In this document: positions 1 to 5,476 of the stretch, one piece after another
How positions within the stretch are numbered: position 1 is the first letter of the stretch
How the letters are laid out: the number at the start of each line of letters is the position of its first letter
Origin: an uncultured Christensenella sp.
Lineage (GTDB): Bacteria; Bacillota; Clostridia; Christensenellales; UBA3700
Length of the DNA stretch: 7,923 nucleotides
Reading direction: 5' to 3'
Assembly: GCA_910577795.1 (NCBI GenBank)
Contig: CAJTNW010000043.1
Span: forward strand, 1 to 7,923
The notes under the pieces: model-generated
Told to the model about the DNA's origin: nothing
The model's input: the letters and a program-made list of their open reading frames with translations, nothing else
The model's database searches: none
Position numbers and translations under genes: made by a program

Positions 1-59
1 TATAATTTTTGAATTTTTATAAATAAAAGTTATAATTTTTTGATTCTTTTACAAAATTT

Positions 60-88
60 AGTATATCATAACTCAAAAATTATGTCAA
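60..88 (-). promoter_or_regulatory. Leftward near-consensus sigma-A promoter
   Basis: On the minus strand there is a perfect -35 TTGACA (88 to 83), a 17-bp spacer, and a -10 TATACT (65 to 60) that matches five of six consensus positions. It would start transcription near base 53 and read left out of the window. The simplest reading is a divergent gene beyond the left edge. An alternative is that it sits in an invertible segment upstream of the lipoprotein gene, with its other end outside the window. Confidence 0.6.
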
Positions 89-94
89 TATTTC

Positions 95-122
95 TGTCAG
101 AAAAAGTATACATTTTCTGACA
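95..122. repeat. 28-bp near-perfect palindrome, possible operator or recombination site
   Basis: TGTCAGAAAA (95-104) and TTTTCTGACA (113-122) are perfect reverse complements, and the 8-bp centre AGTATACA contains palindromic GTATAC. Only one symmetric pair of positions in the 28 bp fails to match. No T-tract follows, so it is not a typical terminator. It lies between the leftward promoter (60-88) and the rightward lipoprotein gene and includes CTGACA (117-122), a possible rightward -35. A dimeric regulator binding site controlling divergent genes is the most economical interpretation. A recombinase site is possible. Confidence 0.55.
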
Positions 123-145
123 AAAGTAAAAAAATTTTTTAAATA
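117..145 (+). promoter_or_regulatory. Weak candidate promoter for the BspA-like lipoprotein gene
   Basis: CTGACA (117-122) matches five of six -35 positions. With a 17-bp spacer the -10 would be TAAATA (140-145), a poor match, with AATAAT just downstream at a longer spacing. It overlaps the right arm of the 28-bp palindrome, so a factor bound there could block it. No better rightward promoter was seen in the visible upstream bases. It may be weak or activated, or the real promoter may lie elsewhere. Confidence 0.3.
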
Positions 146-191
146 ATTGTGTTGGTTAATTTACAAAAAAATTATTAATTTTGGAGGACTT

Positions 192-1712
192 ATGAAAAAA
201 TTTTTAACAATTGTATTTACAATGTTATTAATCTTTGCTTGTGCTATTGCATTGGTTGCATGTGACTTTCATAAACATAATTGGTCATCAAGTTGGGATT
301 ATGACGATACTAATCACTGGTATTCTTGTGATGGTTGCACTGAACAAAAGGACAAAGCCGCACATACTTTTGCTAGTGGCAAATGTAGTGTTTGTGGCAA
401 AGATGAAGTTGCTACCAACACAGATATTGTGTATGAGGTGAGTGAGGATGGCAGTTATGCTATTTGCAGTGGATTAAAGGAAGATAGTACTAGTACGGAA
501 ATAGTAATTTCATCAACATATAAGGGCTTGGCGGTATCAAAAATAGGTAATGATTTTTGCAGTGGCAATACTACTATTAAAAAGGTAGTTATTCCTGATA
601 GTGTAAAAAGTGCAGGTTACTATACTTTTAAAGACTGTACATCATTAACTGAAGTAGAATTGGGAAAAGGTTTAACATATTTAAGTTATGGTATGTTTAT
701 GGGTTGTACTAGTCTTGAAAGTATAAATATTCCTAGTAATGTAGAACTTATTTATGATTATTCGTTTAGGGATTGTACAAGTTTAACTAATGTAAATATT
801 GCTGAAGGAACTGAAGAAATAAGTGAGCAAGCATTTGCAAATACAACTGCATTAAAAAGTTTAAAACTACCTAATTCTCTTGTAACTATTGGAGAGGCTG
901 CTTTTATGAATTCTGGCTTGCAAAATATTGTTATTCCTGATAATGTAACTGAATTAGGCCCCGAAAATCGTACCTATCCTGTTTTTTATCAATGTAAATC
1001 ACTAGAAGAAGTGACAATTGGTAAAGGTGTTAAAACAATTCAAGAGGGGACTTTTGCCTCTCTTCCTAAACTTAAAAAAGTTACTTTAAATGAGGGATTA
1101 GAGACTATTGGAAATGTAGCATTTAATTTATGTTCACAACTAACTACTATTAATTTTCCAGAAAGTTTAAAAGTAATTGGTGAGAGGGCTTTTTATGATA
1201 CTGGACTTATGGAATTTACATCTACAAAAAATATTGAAAAAATAGATGCAGATGCTTTTTCAAATTGTAAAAACTTAAAAAAGATAACATTGTCAGCATC
1301 ATCTAAACCAGTAGTGCTAGGCGATAATAATGGTCGTAGTCCTTTTATCAATGATAGTGGTTGGCCATCTAGCACTGATATAGGTGTAGAGGAAATTGTA
1401 ATTGAAGAAGGTTTTAAGTGCAGTACTGAAAATGATATTTATGGATTATTTAAAGGCTGCAAAAATCTTACAAAAGTTACATTAGCATCTGATTTTTGCC
1501 CAACAGATTCAATGTTTAGAAATTGTGCTCAACTTACAGAAATACACTTTAATGGCACAAAGGCTAATTGGTTATTACATACAAAAGATGATAATAAGTG
1601 GTATGATATTGAAAATGATAAATCAATAAATGCTAGTTGGTGGAATGATGGCACTGGTGCATATACTATTTATTGTTTAAATGGTGAAACAGCAACAAAA
1701 GGTGAAAAATAA
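192..1712 (+). CDS. BspA-type leucine-rich repeat surface lipoprotein
   Basis: This encodes a 506-residue lipoprotein predicted to be anchored on the outer face of the membrane. The start at 192 is chosen because GGAGG lies at 183-187 and a classic lipoprotein signal follows at once: MKK, a hydrophobic stretch, then the lipobox LVAC with C24 as the lipidated residue. An in-frame ATG at 147 would bury that signal and has no ribosome site. Residues 27-68 form a Cys/His cluster (H27, H29, H42, C46-x2-C49, H58, C65-x2-C68) resembling a small zinc ribbon. From about residue 110 to 455 there are roughly 13 repeats of about 23 residues of the BspA/LRR_5 type (IPDSV...AFxxCTSLTEV pattern), with one irregular stretch near GRSPF. 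The C-terminal tail (FNGTKANW ... YTIYCLNG) is typical of such proteins. BspA-like proteins are known from adhesion to host matrix; adhesion here is inferred. The exact ligand is unknown. Confidence 0.9.
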   Translation: MKKFLTIVFTMLLIFACAIALVACDFHKHNWSSSWDYDDTNHWYSCDGCTEQKDKAAHTFASGKCSVCGKDEVATNTDIVYEVSEDGSYAICSGLKEDSTSTEIVISSTYKGLAVSKIGNDFCSGNTTIKKVVIPDSVKSAGYYTFKDCTSLTEVELGKGLTYLSYGMFMGCTSLESINIPSNVELIYDYSFRDCTSLTNVNIAEGTEEISEQAFANTTALKSLKLPNSLVTIGEAAFMNSGLQNIVIPDNVTELGPENRTYPVFYQCKSLEEVTIGKGVKTIQEGTFASLPKLKKVTLNEGLETIGNVAFNLCSQLTTINFPESLKVIGERAFYDTGLMEFTSTKNIEKIDADAFSNCKNLKKITLSASSKPVVLGDNNGRSPFINDSGWPSSTDIGVEEIVIEEGFKCSTENDIYGLFKGCKNLTKVTLASDFCPTDSMFRNCAQLTEIHFNGTKANWLLHTKDDNKWYDIENDKSINASWWNDGTGAYTIYCLNGETATKGEK

Positions 1713-1721
1713 AAATCAAAT

Positions 1722-1756
1722 AAAAAAGTGGTTCTTATTGTAAGAACCATTTTTTT
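1722..1756 (+). terminator. Rho-independent terminator of the BspA-like gene
   Basis: TGGTTCTTA (1729-1737) pairs with TAAGAACCA (1741-1749) around a 3-nt loop, followed by seven Ts (1750-1756). The As at 1722-1727 could pair with the T-tract, so the hairpin may also work in the opposite direction. It lies 10 bases after the stop codon and separates the lipoprotein gene from the next transcription unit. Confidence 0.9.
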
Positions 1757-1788
1757 CTTGTATGTATTTTTGCTTCAAATAAGAATTG

Positions 1789-1817
1789 TTGACAAAATAA
1801 TAGAGATTTGTTATAAT
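1789..1817 (+). promoter_or_regulatory. Perfect consensus sigma-A promoter for the membrane protein/LemA unit
   Basis: TTGACA (1789-1794), a 17-bp spacer and TATAAT (1812-1817) match consensus at all twelve positions. TGT directly before TATAAT adds an extended -10. Transcription would start near 1824, giving a leader of about 55 nt before the ATG at 1879. It suggests strong constitutive expression. No operator-like palindrome was seen over it. Confidence 0.9.
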
Positions 1818-1878
1818 ATTTATGATTATAATTATATAATAAATAAAAAGATTTTTTTCAAATTTTGAGAGGCGATAT

Positions 1879-3795
1879 ATGAAAGAAATATTAGCACCTT
1901 TAAAAGAGTATTCAGAATATCAACAAACATTTGATAATTCTGTAGAAAAAACTTTTGAAGAATTAGTACAAAAAAGTCATATTGATGTTGAATTAAATCG
2001 TGCTACAGTAAAAAAATATAACGAAGCAGATAATGAATATAAAAAGGAAAAGAAAAAACTAAAAATACAAAAAGGCTGGAAGAGTTTTCTTATCTTTTTA
2101 AGTATAGCAGGCGGTATAGCAACTGCAATTGGTGCTTTAATGATTTATGGCGCACTAAAAGTTGGCAGTTCCTTACTTGCTGGAATTTTAACTACTTCAA
2201 TTGGACCAGTAGTTATGGTAGCATCTATATTGATTATAACTTTGGTGCTTAATAAAAAAATCAAAAGTTTAAAAGCATCTGCCAAATTGCTAAAGCAAAA
2301 TGCGGATAGTATTTTGCAAGAGGCTTGGGAACAAATGGCTCCACTAAATAAACTTTTTACTAGCGATATAACAAATACTCTTGTTAATAATCTTAATACT
2401 GTAATTCAACTTGATAGATATTATAGTGTTTTACATGAGGTTTATTTACATAAATACTTTAAATTTCCATATTTTTCTAACGATGACTCTTCTACTATCA
2501 ATATGGTTGTTGGTACTATTACAGGTAATCCATTTGTTATAACAAGAGAGTTGGAAACTGAAATGGGTACAAAAACTTATGAAGGCAGTATGGTTGTAAC
2601 TTGGACAGAAACTAGACGTAATTCTGATGGTAAATCATATACTGTAACACACAGCCAAACTTTGGTAGCAAGTGTAACTAGACCATGTCCTTATTATGAC
2701 ACAGAAACTTTTCTTGTTTATTGTAATGAATCTGCACCTGACTTGAATTTTTCAAGAAAACCTCAAGCACAAGGCAAAGACGATAAGCAGATAGAAAAAA
2801 TGGTAAGACGTGGCGAGAAAAAACTTGCTAAAATTGCAGATAAAGACATGAAACATGGTGATGGCTCATTTGTTGCAATGTCTGATACCGAGTTTGATAT
2901 ATTGTTTGGTGCTTTTGATAGAGATAATGAAAATCAATTTAGATTATTATTTACACCATTAGCACAAAGAAACATTGTTGATTTAGTAAAAGATTCACCT
3001 TATGGCGATGATTTCTATTTTATAAAACAAAATAAATTAAATACTATTTATTCTCACCATAGCGATAATTGGAGAATGCTTGCTGGAAGAAATATTTCCT
3101 CATATAGTGTTGATATTGCAAAAGAATTATTTACAAATTATAATTGCGAATTTTTTAAGAATTTGTATTTTATGCTTGCACCAATACTTAGTGTTCCATT
3201 GTATCAACAATATAAGCCAAATGATATGGATATTGACTTAACGGCAGAAACAAATATTGCAGCACGTGAGGCTGAAATGGTTGTAAATGTTTTGCCAGAA
3301 AGATTTTTGGAGGCAGACGGAAGTGCAACTCAAATTATTACTAAAGTTAAGTTTATATCTAGCGAAGGGCAAGTTGATAATATTATGATTTATGCTTATT
3401 CTTATAGCATAACTCCAAGAACAGATTTTGTGCCAAGAGTTGCTGGTAATGGTAGAACTTATAGTGTACCAGTTAATTGGGACGAATATAATCCGCTTTT
3501 AAAAACTACCGAGGCTTTGATTTTTGATGCAAATGGCTTAAGTAGCGAAAAATATGCAGAATTGATTCATCTTTTAAAGATTAATGATAATGTTGTAGGG
3601 GAAAGTGACTCTTCTATTGCAGAATGTTGTGGAGTAATAGTAGTTATTCCTGATGACAAAGTAAAAGAGGAATTAATTGAAAAGGTTAATGAAATTTTAA
3701 GCACAAAAGAAAAAATAAACATTTTTGACAATAAAGAAAAGTTTGCTAAAGCAGTGGAAACTATTGTAAACGATGCTAATAATAATTTAATTTAA
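1879..3795 (+). CDS. Large membrane protein of unrecognised family, LemA neighbour
   Basis: This is a 638-residue protein that I cannot assign to a named family. The start has GAGAGG at 1867-1872, six bases ahead. Residues 1-65 are charged and probably helical (ending in a Lys-rich run near 55-65). Two hydrophobic segments follow at about 69-91 and 97-124, separated by a short loop, then a Lys-rich stretch (NKKIKSLKAS), which fits a two-helix hairpin with both ends in the cytoplasm by the positive-inside rule. The remaining 510 residues are mixed and soluble-looking, with a Thr/Val-rich strand-like part (about 205-265) and a Glu/Lys-rich C-terminus. No catalytic motif, lipobox or cleavable signal was recognised. 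The LemA gene follows after 74 bp without a clear terminator, so the two are probably co-transcribed. LemA genes often sit beside membrane proteins of unknown function, so a joint envelope role is a reasonable inference, not shown by sequence. Confidence 0.85.
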   Translation: MKEILAPLKEYSEYQQTFDNSVEKTFEELVQKSHIDVELNRATVKKYNEADNEYKKEKKKLKIQKGWKSFLIFLSIAGGIATAIGALMIYGALKVGSSLLAGILTTSIGPVVMVASILIITLVLNKKIKSLKASAKLLKQNADSILQEAWEQMAPLNKLFTSDITNTLVNNLNTVIQLDRYYSVLHEVYLHKYFKFPYFSNDDSSTINMVVGTITGNPFVITRELETEMGTKTYEGSMVVTWTETRRNSDGKSYTVTHSQTLVASVTRPCPYYDTETFLVYCNESAPDLNFSRKPQAQGKDDKQIEKMVRRGEKKLAKIADKDMKHGDGSFVAMSDTEFDILFGAFDRDNENQFRLLFTPLAQRNIVDLVKDSPYGDDFYFIKQNKLNTIYSHHSDNWRMLAGRNISSYSVDIAKELFTNYNCEFFKNLYFMLAPILSVPLYQQYKPNDMDIDLTAETNIAAREAEMVVNVLPERFLEADGSATQIITKVKFISSEGQVDNIMIYAYSYSITPRTDFVPRVAGNGRTYSVPVNWDEYNPLLKTTEALIFDANGLSSEKYAELIHLLKINDNVVGESDSSIAECCGVIVVIPDDKVKEELIEKVNEILSTKEKINIFDNKEKFAKAVETIVNDANNNLI

Positions 3796-3804
3796 TTATA
3801 ATTT

Positions 3805-3822
3805 TGTATAGAGTACTATACA
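3805..3822. repeat. Small palindrome between the membrane-protein and LemA genes
   Basis: TGTATAG (3805-3811) and CTATACA (3816-3822) are perfect inverted arms around AGTA. No T-tract follows, so it is unlikely to terminate transcription. It could be an mRNA hairpin that adjusts relative expression or stability of the two messages, or chance in AT-rich DNA. Confidence 0.4.
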
Positions 3823-3869
3823 TTTAAAATAAAAAAATAAAAATTTTTATCACATAGGAGGTAAAATTT

Positions 3870-4541
3870 ATGGCAAATGAATTGGACGAGATGAATTATG
3901 TTCCAATGGACGAAGGAAGAGAAGTAAATGTTATTGCAAAACAAATCTCACCAAAAGTAGGATTAGGTTCTAAAATTTTTGAGATTATGCTTTGGGTTTT
4001 GGCAATTATACCAGGTCTAGTCTTTATGATTATGAAAAAGAATGCTGATAACAAATTAAAACGTATTGAGCAACAAATCAATAAGCAAGCATCTACAATT
4101 GATAACTATTTAGAGCAAAGAGTTATAGTTCTTCAAAACTGTGCACAACTTGTAAACAAAGCCATTGATTTTGATAAAGATACTTTTACACAAATTGCAG
4201 GCTTGCGTGCTGGTGTACATCCAGGTTCTGATGAGGAACGTAACACTTATTCTCAAAAGGTAGATGGTTTTGCTGCTAACTTGCGTATTGCTATGGAAAA
4301 TTATCCAGAATTGCAAGCACATGAGAGTATTCAAAATGCTATGCAACAAAATAGTTATTTGCAAAGAGAAGTTACTGCTGCAAGAGATACTTACAACGAT
4401 TTAATCAATAGTTGGAATATGGCAATTTTCAAATGGCCAACTCAACAAATTGTTGCTGCTAAAAATGGTTATACAACTAAAATACCATTTATTGCATCTC
4501 GTGAAATTAAAGAGCAAGCAAAAGGTACTTTCTTTAATTAA
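3870..4541 (+). CDS. lemA: LemA family protein
   Basis: This is a 223-residue LemA-family protein. AGGAGGT (3856-3862) lies seven bases before the ATG. A short N-terminal tail of about 35 residues precedes one membrane helix at about 36-55 (FEIMLWVLAIIPGLVFMIM), followed by a Lys-rich flank. The helical LemA domain runs from about 60 to the end and shows the family pattern: a long first helix with repeated polar residues (NKLKRIEQQINKQ), the ENYPELQAHESIQ segment (the YPEL.A motif region), and the final R.TYNDLINSWNMAI.KWP motif with the aromatic-rich C-terminus. Known LemA proteins are membrane-tethered helical bundles of unclear biochemical role. This one lacks a long C-terminal extension. 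It is the second gene of a probable unit with the upstream membrane protein and is followed by a strong terminator. The family assignment is firm; the function is not. Confidence 0.9.
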   Translation: MANELDEMNYVPMDEGREVNVIAKQISPKVGLGSKIFEIMLWVLAIIPGLVFMIMKKNADNKLKRIEQQINKQASTIDNYLEQRVIVLQNCAQLVNKAIDFDKDTFTQIAGLRAGVHPGSDEERNTYSQKVDGFAANLRIAMENYPELQAHESIQNAMQQNSYLQREVTAARDTYNDLINSWNMAIFKWPTQQIVAAKNGYTTKIPFIASREIKEQAKGTFFN

Positions 4542-4564
4542 TTATAATTAAGATGTATTAGATA

Positions 4565-4608
4565 GCAATTTTCTTTTGTAGGATTACATAAGATTATGTT
4601 TTAATTGC
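4565..4608 (+). other. Possible folded 3' UTR after lemA
   Basis: GCAATT (4565-4570) pairs with AATTGC (4603-4608), and ACATAA (4586-4591) pairs with TTATGT (4594-4599) inside it. This could form a branched hairpin upstream of the true terminator. There is no T-tract and the stems are short, so it may be chance. Confidence 0.25.
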
Positions 4609-4624
4609 AAAATATTTGCATAAT

Positions 4625-4656
4625 AAGCAAGGCTAAAAATTTAGCCTTGCTTTTTT
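4625..4656 (+). terminator. Strong rho-independent terminator after lemA
   Basis: AAGCAAGGCTAA (4625-4636) pairs with TTAGCCTTGCTT (4641-4652) around a 4-nt loop, followed by a T-run to 4656. It has the most GC-rich stem in this part of the window and ends the membrane protein/LemA unit about 80 bases past the stop. Confidence 0.92.
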
Positions 4657-4675
4657 AGTTTTTTTATGCTAAAAT
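4647..4675 (+). promoter_or_regulatory. Candidate promoter for the DtxR-family gene
   Basis: TTGCTT (4647-4652), a 17-bp spacer and TAAAAT (4670-4675) with TGC just before it form an extended -10 promoter. It overlaps the terminator of the upstream unit. Transcription would start near 4682, inside the possible operator at 4679-4702. Confidence 0.55.
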
Positions 4676-4678
4676 GAT

Positions 4679-4702
4679 TTAAATAACACATTGTTAATTT
4701 AA
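4679..4702. promoter_or_regulatory. Imperfect palindrome, possible autoregulatory operator
   Basis: TTAAATAACA (4679-4688) and TGTTAATTTAA (4692-4702) are inverted arms with one extra base in the right arm and a 3-nt centre. It lies between the predicted -10 and the ribosome site of a DtxR-family regulator, the usual place for self-repression. AT-rich palindromes also arise by chance, so support is modest. Confidence 0.35.
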
Positions 4703-4714
4703 GGAGGTATAACT

Positions 4715-5083
4715 ATGAAAGTTTATGAGTCTGAGGAAATGTATTTAGAGACTATATTAAACCTAAAAAATAAAAAGAGTTTAGTTAGGTCTGTGGATAT
4801 TGTTGAAGAACTTGGATATGCAAAATCAAGTGTATCTAAAGCGGTAAACTTGCTTAGTAAAAAAGGTTATATCGAAATTAAAAACAATGGTGAAATAATT
4901 TTGACTTTGTCTGGCAAACAAAAGGCAGAACGAATATTGGAAAGACATCAAGTGCTTATGAGAGCACTAATTAAATTAGGCGCTGAAGAAGTTAGTGCAG
5001 AAGAAAATGCTTGCCGTATAGAACATGTTATTACAGACGATATTTTTGAATTAATAAAAAATTTTATAAATAAAACAGAATAA
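4715..5083 (+). CDS. DtxR-family iron-type metalloregulator, short form
   Basis: This 122-residue protein is a metal-dependent transcriptional repressor of the DtxR/MntR family. AAGGAGGT (4701-4708) lies six bases before the ATG. Residues 1-62 form the winged helix-turn-helix (EEMYLETI, then SVDIVEELGYAKSSVSKAV as helix-turn-helix, then the wing around 52-63). Residues 64-122 form the metal-binding and dimerisation domain. The expected ligands are visible: M9, C100, E103 and H104 match the Met/Cys/Glu/His primary site of iron-type DtxR/IdeR, whereas manganese-type MntR has Asp and Glu at the M9 and C100 positions. H78 matches a conserved site-1 histidine, while other ancillary ligands of DtxR are replaced. 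There is no SH3-like FeoA domain, so it has MntR-like length with DtxR-like ligands. No metal transporter gene is in the window, so its targets are unknown. It stands alone between two terminators. Confidence 0.88.
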   Translation: MKVYESEEMYLETILNLKNKKSLVRSVDIVEELGYAKSSVSKAVNLLSKKGYIEIKNNGEIILTLSGKQKAERILERHQVLMRALIKLGAEEVSAEENACRIEHVITDDIFELIKNFINKTE

Positions 5084-5139
5084 ATTGAGTCAAAATTTTT
5101 CTATAAATCACATTAAATCAAAAATAAAAGCAAAACAAT

Positions 5140-5178
5140 AAACACACTAAATTAATAAGTTTTAGTGTGTTTGTTTTT
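5140..5178. terminator. Bidirectional rho-independent terminator after the DtxR-family gene
   Basis: AACACACTAAA (5141-5151) pairs with TTTAGTGTGTT (5161-5171), extendable by one A-T pair, around a 9-nt loop. A T-rich tail (TTGTTTTT) follows on the plus strand. On the minus strand the sequence after the stem is also T-rich (complement of 5110-5140). It should therefore stop the regulator transcript and also any leftward transcript from the invertible segment. Confidence 0.8.
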
Positions 5179-5202
5179 GTGTAAAGTTTGTTTTTGTGTA
5201 AA
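5169..5202 (+). repeat. Two tandem 17-bp repeats
   Basis: GTTTGTTTTTGTGTAAA occurs at 5169-5185 and again, exactly and directly adjacent, at 5186-5202. The first copy overlaps the terminator tail. It looks like a local slippage duplication and adds a second T-rich segment after the terminator. Confidence 0.85.
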
Positions 5203-5273
5203 AGTAAGATTTAATTAAATAAACTGTCAAAAATCGGGGGTAAAAAAGATAAAATAGATTAAACAATGTAAAA

Positions 5274-5310
5274 AATAAGTACATAGAATAAGTATATCTA
5301 TGTACTTATT
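5274..5310. repeat. Left inversion site: 14-bp arms around a 9-bp spacer
   Basis: AATAAGTACATAGA (5274-5287) and TCTATGTACTTATT (5297-5310) are perfect inverted arms separated by ATAAGTATA (5288-5296). The right part of this site, 5289-5307, is the exact reverse complement of 5427-5445. Two inverted arms around a short asymmetric spacer is the layout of tyrosine-recombinase core sites. The absence of a T-tract argues against a terminator. Confidence 0.75.
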
Positions 5311-5445
5311 ATAGAAATATTATAGTATGAAATGTAATAAAATGTCAACCATAAGATAAACAGTTTGTAATATGTTTAGATAAACTTAACAAAAAATATA
5401 TATTAGTGCCAAAAAATTCCCCCAAAAAGTACATAGATATACTTA
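5289..5445. other. Predicted invertible promoter segment (phase switch), OFF orientation
   Basis: A perfect 19-bp inverted repeat (5289-5307 and 5427-5445) encloses 119 bp containing a consensus promoter that points away from the downstream surface-protein gene. Inversion about the axis near 5367 would move its -35 to 5386-5391 and its -10 to 5410-5415 on the plus strand, with a start near 5422 and a leader of about 55 nt to the ATG at 5477. Little resembling a rightward promoter is visible in the segment as it stands. Invertible promoters of this design are known for surface structures in Bacteroides and Clostridioides difficile. Inversion itself is inferred, and no recombinase gene lies in the window. 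Confidence 0.75.
5319..5348 (-). promoter_or_regulatory. Perfect consensus promoter inside the invertible segment, reading left
   Basis: On the minus strand TTGACA (5348 to 5343), an 18-bp spacer and TATAAT (5324 to 5319) match consensus at every position. It would start near 5312 and transcribe left through the left inversion site, where there is no gene, until the bidirectional terminator at 5140-5172. A strong promoter aimed at no gene makes sense if the segment flips. Confidence 0.85.
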
Positions 5446-5460
5446 ATACATGTACAAATA
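5424..5460. repeat. Right inversion site, degenerate copy of the left one
   Basis: This 37-bp stretch matches the reverse complement of 5274-5310 at 30 of 37 positions. The inner arm and spacer (AAGTACATAGA then TATACTTA, within 5427-5445) are identical to the left site; the outer arm (5447-5460) keeps ATGTAC but differs at five positions. The spacer is inverted relative to the left site, the geometry that gives inversion and not deletion. The ribosome site GGAGGT begins five bases beyond it. Confidence 0.72.
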
Positions 5461-5476
5461 AAATGGAGGTTTTATT

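Noticed and set aside
2..83. 11-bp inverted repeat ATAATTTTTGA (2-12) and TCAAAAATTAT (73-83), with a near copy at 32-43
   Set aside because: It is almost all A and T and overlaps the leftward promoter spacer and -35; chance is likely in this composition and the geometry does not suggest an invertible segment by itself.
147..191. Upstream in-frame ATG at 147 as the start of the lipoprotein gene
   Set aside because: It lacks a ribosome binding site and would place 15 residues ahead of a textbook lipoprotein signal; the ATG at 192 follows GGAGG.
1193..1375. Minus-strand open frame of 60 codons inside the BspA-like gene
   Set aside because: It lies wholly opposite a well-supported gene, has no ribosome site and shows no recognisable protein features.
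3797..3802. TATAAT between the membrane-protein gene and lemA as a separate lemA promoter
   Set aside because: No acceptable -35 lies 16-18 bases upstream; co-transcription from 1789 is simpler.
4110..4364. Minus-strand open frame of 84 codons opposite lemA
   Set aside because: It is antisense to a firm LemA domain; the composition is that of a shadow frame.
5236..5423. GGGGG (5236-5240) and CCCCC (5419-5423) as an inverted pair flanking the switch
   Set aside because: The match does not extend beyond five bases and is not on the symmetry axis of the inverted repeat.
5274..5445. Attenuator or riboswitch-like leader with mutually exclusive hairpins (5274-5310 versus 5289-5307 pairing with 5427-5445)
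   Set aside because: Neither hairpin is followed by a T-tract, no rightward promoter was found upstream that would make such a leader, and a perfect promoter pointing left inside the repeat is better explained by DNA inversion.
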